The notes under the pieces were generated by a model. It worked only from the letters and a program-made list of their open reading frames with translations, did no database searches and was not told where the DNA came from. Positions 37,542 through 46,546 of a stretch of 64,000 nt of DNA are shown here, piece after piece; position 1 is the stretch's first letter; every line of letters starts with the position of its first letter. The DNA is from G963678255 sp963678255. GTDB lineage: Bacteria; Cloacimonadota; Cloacimonadia; Cloacimonadales; WRIO01. The DNA lies in contig CAXXTW010000001.1 in NCBI GenBank assembly GCA_963678255.2, forward strand, positions 496,001 through 560,000, read 5' to 3'. Made by a program: the position numbers and the translations under genes.

Positions 37542-40040
37542 ATGAAAAGGGTTATATTAATTCTATTGATGGCTATTCTGGTTACATTGGTTCAAGCTAT
37601 CCAAATAGGTTCAGAGCTTCAGAAAAAGTTAACTAATTCTGCAATTAGAAATATTGGATTTTTACCCAAAAGACAAAAGAAATCTTTAAACAGTTTATTG
37701 AAAAAATATCCTGATGGATTAATGGCATATTTATTGGCATCAGAAGAAAGTGCAAAATTATTATTAGCTAATCCCAAGGAGATAGAGCAACATTATCAAT
37801 GGTTAATTCAGAATTATGGAAAAGAAGAGGCTCAATTATCAATCAATGATTATTTATCTTACATTGCTAAAATAACTGTATCTGATGAGAGGATAGCATT
37901 TTATCGAGAAGAAATGGGGAAAAAAGGTTTATACGAGATAAGAGAGAAGTATACAAATCCTGAAGATCGGGTTCGTGCATTGAATTTATGGTGCAAAAAT
38001 TATTTAACCTTTGAATCAACTTCAGGCAGAGATTTATCTCCTCTTGACATATTAAACAAGACAAATGTTGGTCGATGTGAAGAGAGTCAGATATTTTTTA
38101 TAGCAGCAGCCAGAACCATTGGAATACCTTCCAGACCAGCTTTTACCCCATGGTGGGCACACATTGACAACAACCATGCATGGGCAGAAGTATATATTAA
38201 TGGAAAATGGTATTATTTGGGAGCATGCGAACCTGATTATGATCTAAATCATAGTTGGTTTACCGATCTGATCGATAAAGCCGTTTTAGTCGTATCTGAA
38301 GGTTCTTTACCAGATCCATCAGAAGAGATCTTAATAAAAGGAAAATATCAGTCTTACATAAATTCTACTCGAATCTATCAATCAAATCAGAATAGAGTTA
38401 GAAAAGTAACCTTCTTAACCAAACAAAATAATCAAGTAAAAAGCAATACAGCTGTAAAAATAATGGTCTATAATTGGGCTTCATTGCGCTCTTTAATGGA
38501 GGTCATGACAGATTCAACTGGTCAGAAAGATATATCAGTTGGACAAGGTGCTTTCTTTTTAATAGCAAATCATGAGGATAAGTTTGCCTGCGAATTTATA
38601 CCTGAGTCTCCCCGAGATACAATAATAGTATTAAACATGGATTCAGACACTTTTAAAGATATAGAAGTCAGTATGACTTATCCAAAACAGACAGAGCATA
38701 AATGGACATCAAATGCTGATTACGAGGCAGAACGTGAAAAAGTGAATAAAGCTTATTCATCTCTAATAATAGAACAGAAGAGATTTCCACTACCAGATGG
38801 AGAAATCCAAGACAGCCTTTTTATGACAATATGGGATAAATGCCGATTTAACAAAATGCCTTTTTATTTGTTTTATACAAATGAAAAACCAAAAAGCGAG
38901 TTTCTAACTTTATTGAATCAAATAGATATCAAGTTTTTTTATCAAGCGAATGAGGATCAATACAAGGCTGTTTATTCATTATATAAATCTGCAATAAAAG
39001 ATCGAGTAAAGATTGAAGAATCGATTTTTATTAATCTATTAACCCCCACAGTATATTTTGAGGAGATCCCATTAAAAGGATTAAACAATTCATGGGGAAA
39101 ATGGCGAAATGGAAATATTGAAGAAAGAATAACGAAAATAAATGATAAGATGAAAAGCAAATTCATTTTTAATCATCCTGAAAAAACTGTAATTGGTTTA
39201 TTGCCTGTAGATGAAGCTATAAAATTAAGATATTTATCAGAAACACAGTATAAAATGATTTTAATATCAGTCTGCCGGTTGAATTATATACCAGCTCAAT
39301 TAGTTGAATTACCAGGCTCTATAGCCATCTATTATCAAGACAAATGGCAGTATTATGATTTTAAATTGGGGAAATTTCTTAATGATTCAGAAGAGACAGA
39401 AGTAAAAGAAACAAAAAATAATGTAGAAATTGAATTTAAGGATGACATGGGTCAGAATATCCTTTTAGAAGAGAATCAGCTTCAATTAACGGTATTTAGG
39501 GATGGATATTTTTATTCCAATGAGGAGCAACTCACATCAGATAAAGAATATGTTTACAGGGCATATTTGAAACCAGGAAATTATCAGATTCAAGCAGGAT
39601 ATAGATTAAATGGAGAAGAAACCAGATATAATCTGTATAATATCAATATAACCGATGAATCTTTAGTAAAAAGATCTTTTTTACTGAAAAACTATCCTTA
39701 TCAATGGAAAGAATTACCAGAGGAATTGAATCATTTAGTCAAACTAATTGATAATTCCTTATTAGATAAGAATCAGATAGTAATATTTGGAGATTATGAA
39801 CGAGAGATGGTGCACAGATTATATAACAGAGTATGCGAATTGAAGCAAGAGAATAATTGTGTTTGGATTGGTAGTCAGCCTGCATCTGAAAAGATAAAAA
39901 GCTATTTGTTAAATAAAGAATACAAACAATTACTATTAATAGAACCTATATATAAGAGCAAGATAATCACTTTATATTTTAATCAAGAGCAGAAGAAATG
40001 GTTCTATTTTAATGGTATGTGGGATCAATTACCAAAATAG
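37542..40040 (+). CDS. Exported transglutaminase-like protein
   Basis: An 832-residue exported protein. A signal peptide (about 1-19) is followed by a helical region and a transglutaminase-type cysteine-protease fold. The catalytic Cys is C179 in VGRCEESQIFF, the His is H212 in DNNHAWAEVY, and an acid follows in GACEPDYD (230-232). Beta-sandwich regions without known name lie downstream (about 280-420, 630-720). Such proteins act on peptides or glycopeptides in the periplasm. It starts on the base after the YhcH stop. The substrate is unknown; the pairing with a sugar-metabolism protein hints at glycan turnover. Confidence 0.85.
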   Translation: MKRVILILLMAILVTLVQAIQIGSELQKKLTNSAIRNIGFLPKRQKKSLNSLLKKYPDGLMAYLLASEESAKLLLANPKEIEQHYQWLIQNYGKEEAQLSINDYLSYIAKITVSDERIAFYREEMGKKGLYEIREKYTNPEDRVRALNLWCKNYLTFESTSGRDLSPLDILNKTNVGRCEESQIFFIAAARTIGIPSRPAFTPWWAHIDNNHAWAEVYINGKWYYLGACEPDYDLNHSWFTDLIDKAVLVVSEGSLPDPSEEILIKGKYQSYINSTRIYQSNQNRVRKVTFLTKQNNQVKSNTAVKIMVYNWASLRSLMEVMTDSTGQKDISVGQGAFFLIANHEDKFACEFIPESPRDTIIVLNMDSDTFKDIEVSMTYPKQTEHKWTSNADYEAEREKVNKAYSSLIIEQKRFPLPDGEIQDSLFMTIWDKCRFNKMPFYLFYTNEKPKSEFLTLLNQIDIKFFYQANEDQYKAVYSLYKSAIKDRVKIEESIFINLLTPTVYFEEIPLKGLNNSWGKWRNGNIEERITKINDKMKSKFIFNHPEKTVIGLLPVDEAIKLRYLSETQYKMILISVCRLNYIPAQLVELPGSIAIYYQDKWQYYDFKLGKFLNDSEETEVKETKNNVEIEFKDDMGQNILLEENQLQLTVFRDGYFYSNEEQLTSDKEYVYRAYLKPGNYQIQAGYRLNGEETRYNLYNINITDESLVKRSFLLKNYPYQWKELPEELNHLVKLIDNSLLDKNQIVIFGDYEREMVHRLYNRVCELKQENNCVWIGSQPASEKIKSYLLNKEYKQLLLIEPIYKSKIITLYFNQEQKKWFYFNGMWDQLPK

Positions 40041-40053
40041 TAATGTTTTTTAA

Positions 40054-40081
40054 TTGACACAATAAAAAAAATGATTATACT
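40054..40081 (+). promoter_or_regulatory. Promoter of the second binding-protein gene
   Basis: TTGACA (40054-40059) and TATACT (40076-40081) are separated by 16 bases, a near-consensus housekeeping promoter, 24 bases before the ATG of the binding-protein gene. Confidence 0.75.
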
Positions 40082-40105
40082 AAAAACAAAAAATGGGAGG
40101 TTTTC

Positions 40106-40852
40106 ATGAAAAGAATAACGTTACTATTCGTTTTAAGTATAGCATTTGCTATACCCTGTTTATTAAATGCATCTAGCTTAGACAATTTTACAATTATGAC
40201 GGAGCATTACCCTCCTTACAATTTTGAACAAGATGGTCAATTAAAAGGATTTGCTATAGATGTTATGGTAGAGATCTTAAAACGGACACATAGTAAAAAA
40301 ACACTTAAAGACATTCAATTATTACCATGGGCAAGATCTTATAATGATATTCAAGAAAAGCCAAACACTATTTTGTTTAGTATGACAAGATCTAAAGAAA
40401 GAGAAAACATGTTTAAGTGGGTTGGCCCTATATCTCCTACTAAGATAGTAATCTTAGCAAAAAAAACATCAAAGATAAAGATTAATAGTTCTTCTGATAT
40501 TAAGAAATATAAAATTGGTGCCATAAGAGATGATATTGGTCATCAGTTATTAACAAAGAATGGTGTGATAGATATAGATTTATCTTCCGATATGATTACT
40601 GACATAAAAAAAATGGATGCAGGAAGAATTGATCTTTGGGCATATGAAGAGAATGTAGCCCGTTGGGAACTTAAAAATCAAGGGAAAAATCCTTCAGATT
40701 ATGAGACTGTTTACACTCTTCTATCAGGCGAACTATTTATTGCTTTTAATAAAGGAACCTCAGATGCAACAATTATAGAAGTTCAGAATAGTTTAAATGA
40801 CATAAAAAAAGACGGTACTTATCAAAAAATTGTAAATAAATATTTGAAATAG
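40106..40852 (+). CDS. Periplasmic solute-binding protein, family 3 (second copy)
   Basis: A 248-residue exported SBP_bac_3 protein with signal peptide (1-24). It is clearly paralogous to the protein at 33341, sharing EHYPPYNFEQDGQLKGF, LLPWARSYNDIQ, TRSKERENMFKWVGPI and a C-terminal SDATIIEVQNSLNDIKKDG. It again lacks adjacent transporter genes and has its own promoter and terminator. GGGAGG lies upstream of the ATG. Likely ligands are amino acids; binding for uptake by a distant transporter or for sensing cannot be distinguished. Confidence 0.88.
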   Translation: MKRITLLFVLSIAFAIPCLLNASSLDNFTIMTEHYPPYNFEQDGQLKGFAIDVMVEILKRTHSKKTLKDIQLLPWARSYNDIQEKPNTILFSMTRSKERENMFKWVGPISPTKIVILAKKTSKIKINSSSDIKKYKIGAIRDDIGHQLLTKNGVIDIDLSSDMITDIKKMDAGRIDLWAYEENVARWELKNQGKNPSDYETVYTLLSGELFIAFNKGTSDATIIEVQNSLNDIKKDGTYQKIVNKYLK

Positions 40853-40860
40853 AGTATAAA

Positions 40861-40886
40861 AAAGGAGCGAAAGCTCCTTTTTTTTT
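40861..40886 (+). terminator. Rho-independent terminator
   Basis: Arms AAAGGAGC and GCTCCTTT with a GAAA loop and eight or nine T, eight bases after the binding-protein stop. The next gene's ribosome site (GGAG) starts immediately after the T run. Confidence 0.92.
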
Positions 40887-40895
40887 GGAGAAAGT

Positions 40896-42026
40896 ATGAT
40901 TAAACTTTATTGGCAGAGAAAATTGAAATCATTATTGGTCATCGAGTTATTTTTATTGTATGCATTACAGGGCATTAATTGCTTTGAAATCCCTGATTTA
41001 TCTATACAAAGCAAGCATTATATATGTTATAAAGCAGGCTCATCCTTAAAAATAGACGGAGAGATCAAAGAAAGTGATTGGGAAAAAGCTGAATGGTCAG
41101 ACAATTTTGTTGATATTAAAGGAGAAAAAAAAGGGACTCCTTTTTGTCAGACAAAGGTAAAAATGCTATGGGATGATCAGTATTTGTATATTGGAGCTTA
41201 TTTAGAAGAAAATGATTTATGGAGTGTATTAGAACAGCGAGATGACATAGTATATTTTGACAATGATTTCGAAGTATTTATTGATCCAGATGATGATACT
41301 CATGATTATTGTGAATTAGAGCTAAATTGTTTAAATACTGTTTGGGATTTATTAATTATTAAACCTTATCGCGACAGGAATAGAGTTGCTTATAATAGTT
41401 GGGATATTAAAGGGTTAAAAACAGCTGTTTTTAAAGAGGGGACAGTAAATAACAATCGTGATGAGGATAAGTATTGGTCAGTAGAAATAGCCATCCCTTG
41501 GACATCTTTAAGCGAGCTAACCCCCAAGCAAGTCCCTCCTATTGACAATGATCTATGGAAGATTAATTACTCTCGTGTTCAATGGCCTTTAGAAAAAACA
41601 AGAGAAACATATCAAAAAGTCAAAGGTAAAGCAGAGAACAATTGGGTATGGTCTCCTCAGGGATTAGTAGCCATGCATTATCCAGAGCAATGGGGGACCG
41701 TTCAATTTAGTCATATCATCGCAGGAGAAGATCAGGCAGAAGCTATAAAAGATAGCTTAGAAGCAGAAAAAAAGTTTTTAAGAGTTATATATTATGCTCA
41801 AAAGCAATACCGAGAAAAACACAAAAAGTTTGCAGAAAGTTATCAAATTTTAAAAAAAGAATATCCCTTTATAAATTCATATTCATCCATTTTAGATCAA
41901 TACAAACTATGTTGGAAAATTGGAGAATATTCTTATGAAATCAATTTGTTAACAAAGAAAAGAGAACCCATTCTTCATATCTATGAAGATGGTCGTTTGA
42001 TAGATAGAATTGATTGGGATCATTAA
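40896..42026 (+). CDS. Exported CBM9-like carbohydrate-binding protein
   Basis: A 376-residue protein with an N-terminal hydrophobic segment (about 12-28), probably a signal peptide. The core (about 45-270) is a carbohydrate-binding family 9-like beta-sandwich: LKIDGEIKESDWEKAEWSDN, VKMLWDDQYLYIGAYLEE, DNDFEVFIDPDDDTHDYCEL and WSVEIAIPWTSL. The last 90 residues are helical and of unknown role. Such proteins bind sugars outside the cell or in the periplasm, often beside glycan-degrading enzymes; none is adjacent. A terminator lies directly upstream, so it probably depends on read-through or a promoter overlapping that region. Confidence 0.85.
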   Translation: MIKLYWQRKLKSLLVIELFLLYALQGINCFEIPDLSIQSKHYICYKAGSSLKIDGEIKESDWEKAEWSDNFVDIKGEKKGTPFCQTKVKMLWDDQYLYIGAYLEENDLWSVLEQRDDIVYFDNDFEVFIDPDDDTHDYCELELNCLNTVWDLLIIKPYRDRNRVAYNSWDIKGLKTAVFKEGTVNNNRDEDKYWSVEIAIPWTSLSELTPKQVPPIDNDLWKINYSRVQWPLEKTRETYQKVKGKAENNWVWSPQGLVAMHYPEQWGTVQFSHIIAGEDQAEAIKDSLEAEKKFLRVIYYAQKQYREKHKKFAESYQILKKEYPFINSYSSILDQYKLCWKIGEYSYEINLLTKKREPILHIYEDGRLIDRIDWDH

Positions 42027-42096
42027 TCAGAGTTATTCACTTATACTATCAAAGTTAATACTGAGAGATAGAGAAAACAGATAAATATTAATATGA

Positions 42097-42684
42097 TTAA
42101 TTGATCAGTTTCAAATAATCTTCAGTCCAATTCTTTATTGCTTTCCAATCACGCTTATCTTCTTCTTTTGCTCCAACCATTTTAGAAATTAGTTTTTGGA
42201 AGAAATTTAATTTTGAAAAATCTATCCTGCCTAAAAACCTTCCTTCACATATAGGATTGACCATAGATCTTTCTTTTTCTAAGTATTTTTCTATTTGATC
42301 TAAGCTTTTTTTATCTTTTTTATCAAAAGACATTCCAACGGAAAAATAAGCTAATGGCATTTTTTTCAAATCAGTTTGGTGTTGTTCAATAAATGTACTT
42401 GCATCTTTATTCCATTGACCCATATAAATAGGACTTCCAATAATAATTGCTTGGTATTGTTTTAAATCAATAGGATCTGACACTTTTTTTAAGTCAACCT
42501 GATAATCTTTTTCAATAATCGTGTTTTTCATATATTCAGCAATTTCTGCAGTTGAACCTGTTTTGGAACTGTAAATAATACAAATGTATTTTTTCATGGT
42601 TTTCTCTCCTTTAGTGGTAGCATTTAAAATGTTTATTGAAATTAAGCTAAGCATAATTAAAACTGGTATTATGATTCTGTTCAT
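42097..42684 (-). CDS. Flavodoxin-domain protein (HemG-like), alternative starts
   Basis: A 195-residue protein. The flavodoxin fold begins at residue 30 (MKKYICIIYSSKTGSTAEIA, FMN-phosphate loop) and includes IIIGSPIYMGQW and AYFSVGMSF. This is the layout of protoporphyrinogen oxidase HemG-like flavodoxins, which transfer electrons to or from porphyrin or quinone. The first 29 residues form a signal-like hydrophobic helix. Both possible starts have ribosome sites: AAGGAG before 42684 and AAAGGAGAG before 42597. So an exported or membrane-tethered and a cytoplasmic form are both possible. It lies next to a TetR gene that probably controls it. Confidence 0.85.
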   Translation of the reverse strand: MNRIIIPVLIMLSLISINILNATTKGEKTMKKYICIIYSSKTGSTAEIAEYMKNTIIEKDYQVDLKKVSDPIDLKQYQAIIIGSPIYMGQWNKDASTFIEQHQTDLKKMPLAYFSVGMSFDKKDKKSLDQIEKYLEKERSMVNPICEGRFLGRIDFSKLNFFQKLISKMVGAKEEDKRDWKAIKNWTEDYLKLIN

Positions 42685-42720
42685 TTCTTCTCCTTTTTAA
42701 TAATTAGTAATTAATGTTTT

Positions 42721-43311
42721 TCAGAGATTATTCTGATAGTTTAGTCTCATATTAATCATTAGAAGGCAATTATCCAGAACAGAATTAATAAATTCTTCTT
42801 TGTTTTCAAGAATAACTCTGGCAGCTATCACAGTAGATAATTCGCCATGTATATAACGATGCAGGATTCTGCTAATCTGAGAGGCAGATTCTATAGTTAA
42901 CAGTTCAGGAAACATCTCAAGCATAAGATTATTTAGATAAATTCCTGGTTTTGATAAAAGAGGTTTTACTTTTTCAGGGATTTCCGAATTCATTGGATCG
43001 TACCAAATGAGTTTATACCAAGAGATATGATCAAGAGCAAAATTAAGTAAAGAATCAAAGAATATTTTAAATTTTTCTTTTGGTTCATTTGATAGATTGA
43101 GAAAGGGAATGACATAATTCATCATTTCATTGAGGGCATAGGTAAGGCAATCCCATAATAGTTCATTCAAATCATTATAGTAATTATAAATATTGGGATG
43201 AGAGCAACCCAAAGATTTTGCAATATCTCTTACCGTGATATTTAAAGATCCGTTTTTTTGATAAATAAGAATCATTGTTTTCTCAATAATAGCATCTTTA
43301 TTAATTTTCAT
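42721..43311 (-). CDS. TetR-family transcriptional regulator
   Basis: A 196-residue repressor with the N-terminal TetR helix-turn-helix (DIAKSLGCSHPNIYNYYNDL) and a variable ligand-binding C-terminal domain (about 60-196). I chose the ATG at 43311, which has AAAGGA at good distance. A further in-frame ATG at 43329 lies inside the operator palindrome and has poor spacing. The flavodoxin gene lies 36 bases downstream on the same strand, so both are one unit repressed through the operator just upstream. The inducing ligand is unknown. Confidence 0.88.
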   Translation of the reverse strand: MKINKDAIIEKTMILIYQKNGSLNITVRDIAKSLGCSHPNIYNYYNDLNELLWDCLTYALNEMMNYVIPFLNLSNEPKEKFKIFFDSLLNFALDHISWYKLIWYDPMNSEIPEKVKPLLSKPGIYLNNLMLEMFPELLTIESASQISRILHRYIHGELSTVIAARVILENKEEFINSVLDNCLLMINMRLNYQNNL

Positions 43312-43326
43312 CAGAGAAATTCCTTT

Positions 43327-43372
43327 CATTACCTTTGGTAATTACCTTTGGTAATGTAGTGATTATTGTCAA
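43327..43372 (-). promoter_or_regulatory. TetR operator (double palindrome) and promoter
   Basis: Two adjacent copies of the palindrome ATTACC-TTT-GGTAAT, sharing one half boundary, occupy 43327-43356 immediately upstream of the chosen TetR start. A consensus -35 TTGACA (minus strand, 43372-43367) sits 10 bases further upstream. ATTACC/GGTAAT palindromes are typical TetR-family sites. Binding here would block transcription of both regulator and flavodoxin. Confidence 0.7.
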
Positions 43373-43387
43373 GAGTTATTTTAATCC

Positions 43388-43416
43388 TTGACAAAAAAAA
43401 CAGAATCAATTAAACT
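43388..43416 (+). promoter_or_regulatory. Promoter of the Mce operon
   Basis: TTGACA (43388-43393) and TAAACT (43411-43416) with a 17-base spacer point towards the mlaD-like gene at 43465. It is divergent from, and close to, the TetR promoter, so the TetR protein might also influence it, though the operator does not overlap it. Confidence 0.65.
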
Positions 43417-43464
43417 TTAGCAATAGGTTTTTCATCGGTTCTGGTGATCAGAAATGAGGTATAA

Positions 43465-44430
43465 ATGGTAAGTAAAGCGCAGAAAATCAGATTAGGAATA
43501 TTTTTAATAACAGGGATTACCTTTTTAATAGTACTGTTAGTATTAATTGCTGGGACTAAGCTTATGGAAAAGCGTGACACTTTTTTTGTTATTTATGATG
43601 ATGTTTCTGTAAATGGATTACAGGTTGGTGGTCAGGTTATGTATCATGGCATCAGAATAGGTAGAGTCGATGATATACGAATACAAAAAAATGATGTGAC
43701 TAAAGTGATAGTCGAATTATCCGTAAAAAAAGATACTCCAATTAAAGAGGATATTGAAGCGACTTTAGTATCTGTTGGAATTACTGGTTTAAAGCAGGTA
43801 GAATTAACAGGTGGTACCAATAAGGCAAAAACTTTAAAACCTCGTTCTTTTATAAAACCAGGAAAGTCATTATTGGATAATATAACAGATAAAGCTGAAG
43901 CGATAGCAAATAAAGTAGAAATCGTATTAGAGAATATCATTGGATTAACAAATAAAGAAAATCAAGACAAATTTAGTAGTATTTTAACAAATGTTGATGA
44001 TATAATTAATAATACCAGAGGACCTATTATGTCTTCTTTCACAAATATTGATTCATTAACATATCAACTTGCTTTAACAACAGTGAAAGCCAACAAATTA
44101 GTTGATCGTATCAACTCAATCGTCCAGAATGATAAGATTGATAAGATAATAACTAATAGTGAAATTATTACAAAAAATATATCTGAATTTAATACTAAAA
44201 AGATAGAGACTGATTTAGAACAAACGACAAAAAATCTAAATGAAGCTGTTTCAAAAGCTAATATATTAATTAGTAAAATTGATGGACTGGTTCAAAAATC
44301 AACACCTGAGATTACAGCTACTATAGAGACTTTACGTGAAACGGTTGATAATCTAAACGAATTCTCACGATTAATTTCAGAGGATCCATCCATATTAATC
44401 AAATCAAGAAGACAGACTGTCAATCCATAG
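43465..44430 (+). CDS. MlaD/Mce-family substrate-binding protein
   Basis: A 321-residue inner-membrane-anchored protein. One N-terminal membrane helix (about 10-30) leads to a single MCE domain (about 38-120: FFVIYDDVSVNGLQVGGQVM, GIRIGRVDDIRI, LVSVGITGLKQVELTGG) and then a long periplasmic coiled coil (130-310). MCE proteins form hexameric rings that carry lipids between membranes for the MlaFE ABC transporter, whose permease and ATPase genes follow. Start at 43465 has GAGG upstream. It is the first of a five-gene run. Confidence 0.93.
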   Translation: MVSKAQKIRLGIFLITGITFLIVLLVLIAGTKLMEKRDTFFVIYDDVSVNGLQVGGQVMYHGIRIGRVDDIRIQKNDVTKVIVELSVKKDTPIKEDIEATLVSVGITGLKQVELTGGTNKAKTLKPRSFIKPGKSLLDNITDKAEAIANKVEIVLENIIGLTNKENQDKFSSILTNVDDIINNTRGPIMSSFTNIDSLTYQLALTTVKANKLVDRINSIVQNDKIDKIITNSEIITKNISEFNTKKIETDLEQTTKNLNEAVSKANILISKIDGLVQKSTPEITATIETLRETVDNLNEFSRLISEDPSILIKSRRQTVNP

Positions 44431-44440
44431 AGGTTTAAAA

Positions 44441-46546
44441 ATGAAAAAATTATTACCAATCCTTATAATCTTAATTTTATTATCAGCTTGTGCACATATT
44501 CAGGTAGAACCAAAGCGATATTATATCTTAGAATATAAGAAAGTAAAAGAAAATCAAGAGCTTATCCAGAAAACACCGTTTAATAATACAGTTCGAGTGA
44601 TTGATGCAGAATTATCCAGAACATATGACCGTAAGCAAATAGTATTAAGAACATCTGAAAATATGATTGAATTCAATTATGATCATCTATGGGCAGATCA
44701 TCTTTCTGAGAGTTTATCTAATTTAATCCAAACAAGGATTAATAGATATAGGATTTTTAATCAAGTTTACAGAGATATGCAACAGAGTGTAGATTTTGAA
44801 ATCGTTCCTGTAGTTCAAAGTATAGAATTTTTAGATTATGGTGTAAAAAATGGTGCTCATTTAAATATGGATATATATTTAAAGAACATAAAAGACAATA
44901 AATATATTATTCAACATCACGTTGAAAGCACCGTTTTGATGTATGATCGTGATTTTGAAATGTTTGTCCAAACCATAAATGATATGGTGATGGAAGAAAC
45001 CGACAAATTTATAATTAAAACAGTCAAATATTTAAAAAATCCTTCAAAAGCTATACAAGTAGATAGCTTAACTGGAGATTTTGCAGTTGAAAAAACAGAA
45101 GAAGATTCTTCCTATGTTCAAGATTTATCTGATGTTGACTTATCTTCTTTGGGAAGAGTTGTTATTGGGTCTATGTCTGATCCAGACTACGAGCCTCCTT
45201 TTTCAATAGAAGATTTAAGTGGTAACGATTTGGGAAGTTACAAAATGGGATCTGATGTCTTATTGGAACCGGGAAAATATATAGTTGTAATTGGTAATGG
45301 TTCAGCTAATCAAAAGATAAAAAAGGAAATAGAAGTATTTCCTCGTTATAAACTCTATGTAAAACCTGAGTGGGGTTGGTTGACTGTTGATGTTATAGAT
45401 CAAAATAGAAGTCAAGTCGATCAACGTTATGAATTATTTGATTTAGTAACGGGAGAATCCTATGGTTTTGGATATGGTATTCTTGAAGGCGTCGGGCAAA
45501 AATTAGAATCATGGGTCTTAAAACCTGGATATTACAAGATTGTGTTGCAAGGCTATCCTTTTAATACCTATACTGATTTTGCTACTGTTGAAGTTAAACC
45601 AGAAAAATCAGAGCATATTACAATAGTTTTTGACACTGAAAATAAAAAAATGCTTGGTGCGGGTAAGATACTACAAGATGATTTACTAAACGCAAAAAAT
45701 CATTTAAATGTTTCTATCTTAAACCACTTAAATGCCAATATTCAGAGTAATAATGATACTTCAAAATCAAAATATCTTACAACGGTAGTTTTATCAGAAC
45801 AGTTAGACTCAAAGATGGTTTATGATGTTTTCCCTCATTATTATTCTCTAAAAAATATAACTGAATTAGGTATCACAAAAGATACAGATACAGAAATAAG
45901 ATTTTCTTCTGACAAGTTTGACTTGAAAAATACATATGTTTATTTCTTTTATAATTGGATTGGAGTTTATTCCAGAGCCGATGTTAATACCCATTTCTTT
46001 AATGAATTTATTCATACAAGTGATAGCCAATGGTATAAAAAGTTAGATTTAGATGAAAATGGTAAGTTGTCATATACTAAGAAATTTCAGATAAAATCTT
46101 CTTTAACCCCATTAACTTTCAAAGAAGGAGCAGGTATAAATTTAAGACTATTAAATACAAGCCGTGCTAATTTAAATATTAGAAGTGGTTTAGGCTTATT
46201 ACAAAATATTAATAAAGAATACTATATTTATGATTCGACACTTGAAGATTCCATTATTGTTTACAAAGAACTAGAATCTAAGTATCAAAAAGGTACCGAA
46301 GTTTCTTTAAATGGAAATTTTCAAATCTTTTCAAATTTAACTTATTCAACCAATGCTGATTTGCTATTTCCATTTGATAAAAAACTTTCAAGTACTATTA
46401 ATTGGGAAAATGCTTTTAATTTAAGATTACTAAATGCAGTTTCTTTGGATTATAGAATCAATTTAGACTATGATAAAGATAAGAAAAACTATGTTCAAAT
46501 GGATCATTCCTTGTTTCTAAGATTTACCTATATATTTACTCAATAA
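44441..46546 (+). CDS. PqiC-like lipoprotein with C-terminal barrel-like domain
   Basis: A 701-residue protein. The lipobox LLSAC puts a lipidated Cys at 17. Residues about 25-200 match the ABC-type transport auxiliary lipoprotein (PqiC/YmbA) domain: RYYILEYKKV..., LWADHLSESLSNLIQTRI and a DYGVKNGAHLNMDIYL strand. Residues about 230-410 look like immunoglobulin or regulatory beta-sandwiches (GKYIVVIGNG). The last 250 alternate hydrophobic strands and turns and end HSLFLRFTYIFTQ, with a terminal aromatic typical of outer-membrane barrels. In PqiC relatives the lipoprotein is about 190 residues, so this fusion is unusual. It probably links the Mce path to the outer membrane (inference). Confidence 0.75.
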   Translation: MKKLLPILIILILLSACAHIQVEPKRYYILEYKKVKENQELIQKTPFNNTVRVIDAELSRTYDRKQIVLRTSENMIEFNYDHLWADHLSESLSNLIQTRINRYRIFNQVYRDMQQSVDFEIVPVVQSIEFLDYGVKNGAHLNMDIYLKNIKDNKYIIQHHVESTVLMYDRDFEMFVQTINDMVMEETDKFIIKTVKYLKNPSKAIQVDSLTGDFAVEKTEEDSSYVQDLSDVDLSSLGRVVIGSMSDPDYEPPFSIEDLSGNDLGSYKMGSDVLLEPGKYIVVIGNGSANQKIKKEIEVFPRYKLYVKPEWGWLTVDVIDQNRSQVDQRYELFDLVTGESYGFGYGILEGVGQKLESWVLKPGYYKIVLQGYPFNTYTDFATVEVKPEKSEHITIVFDTENKKMLGAGKILQDDLLNAKNHLNVSILNHLNANIQSNNDTSKSKYLTTVVLSEQLDSKMVYDVFPHYYSLKNITELGITKDTDTEIRFSSDKFDLKNTYVYFFYNWIGVYSRADVNTHFFNEFIHTSDSQWYKKLDLDENGKLSYTKKFQIKSSLTPLTFKEGAGINLRLLNTSRANLNIRSGLGLLQNINKEYYIYDSTLEDSIIVYKELESKYQKGTEVSLNGNFQIFSNLTYSTNADLLFPFDKKLSSTINWENAFNLRLLNAVSLDYRINLDYDKDKKNYVQMDHSLFLRFTYIFTQ

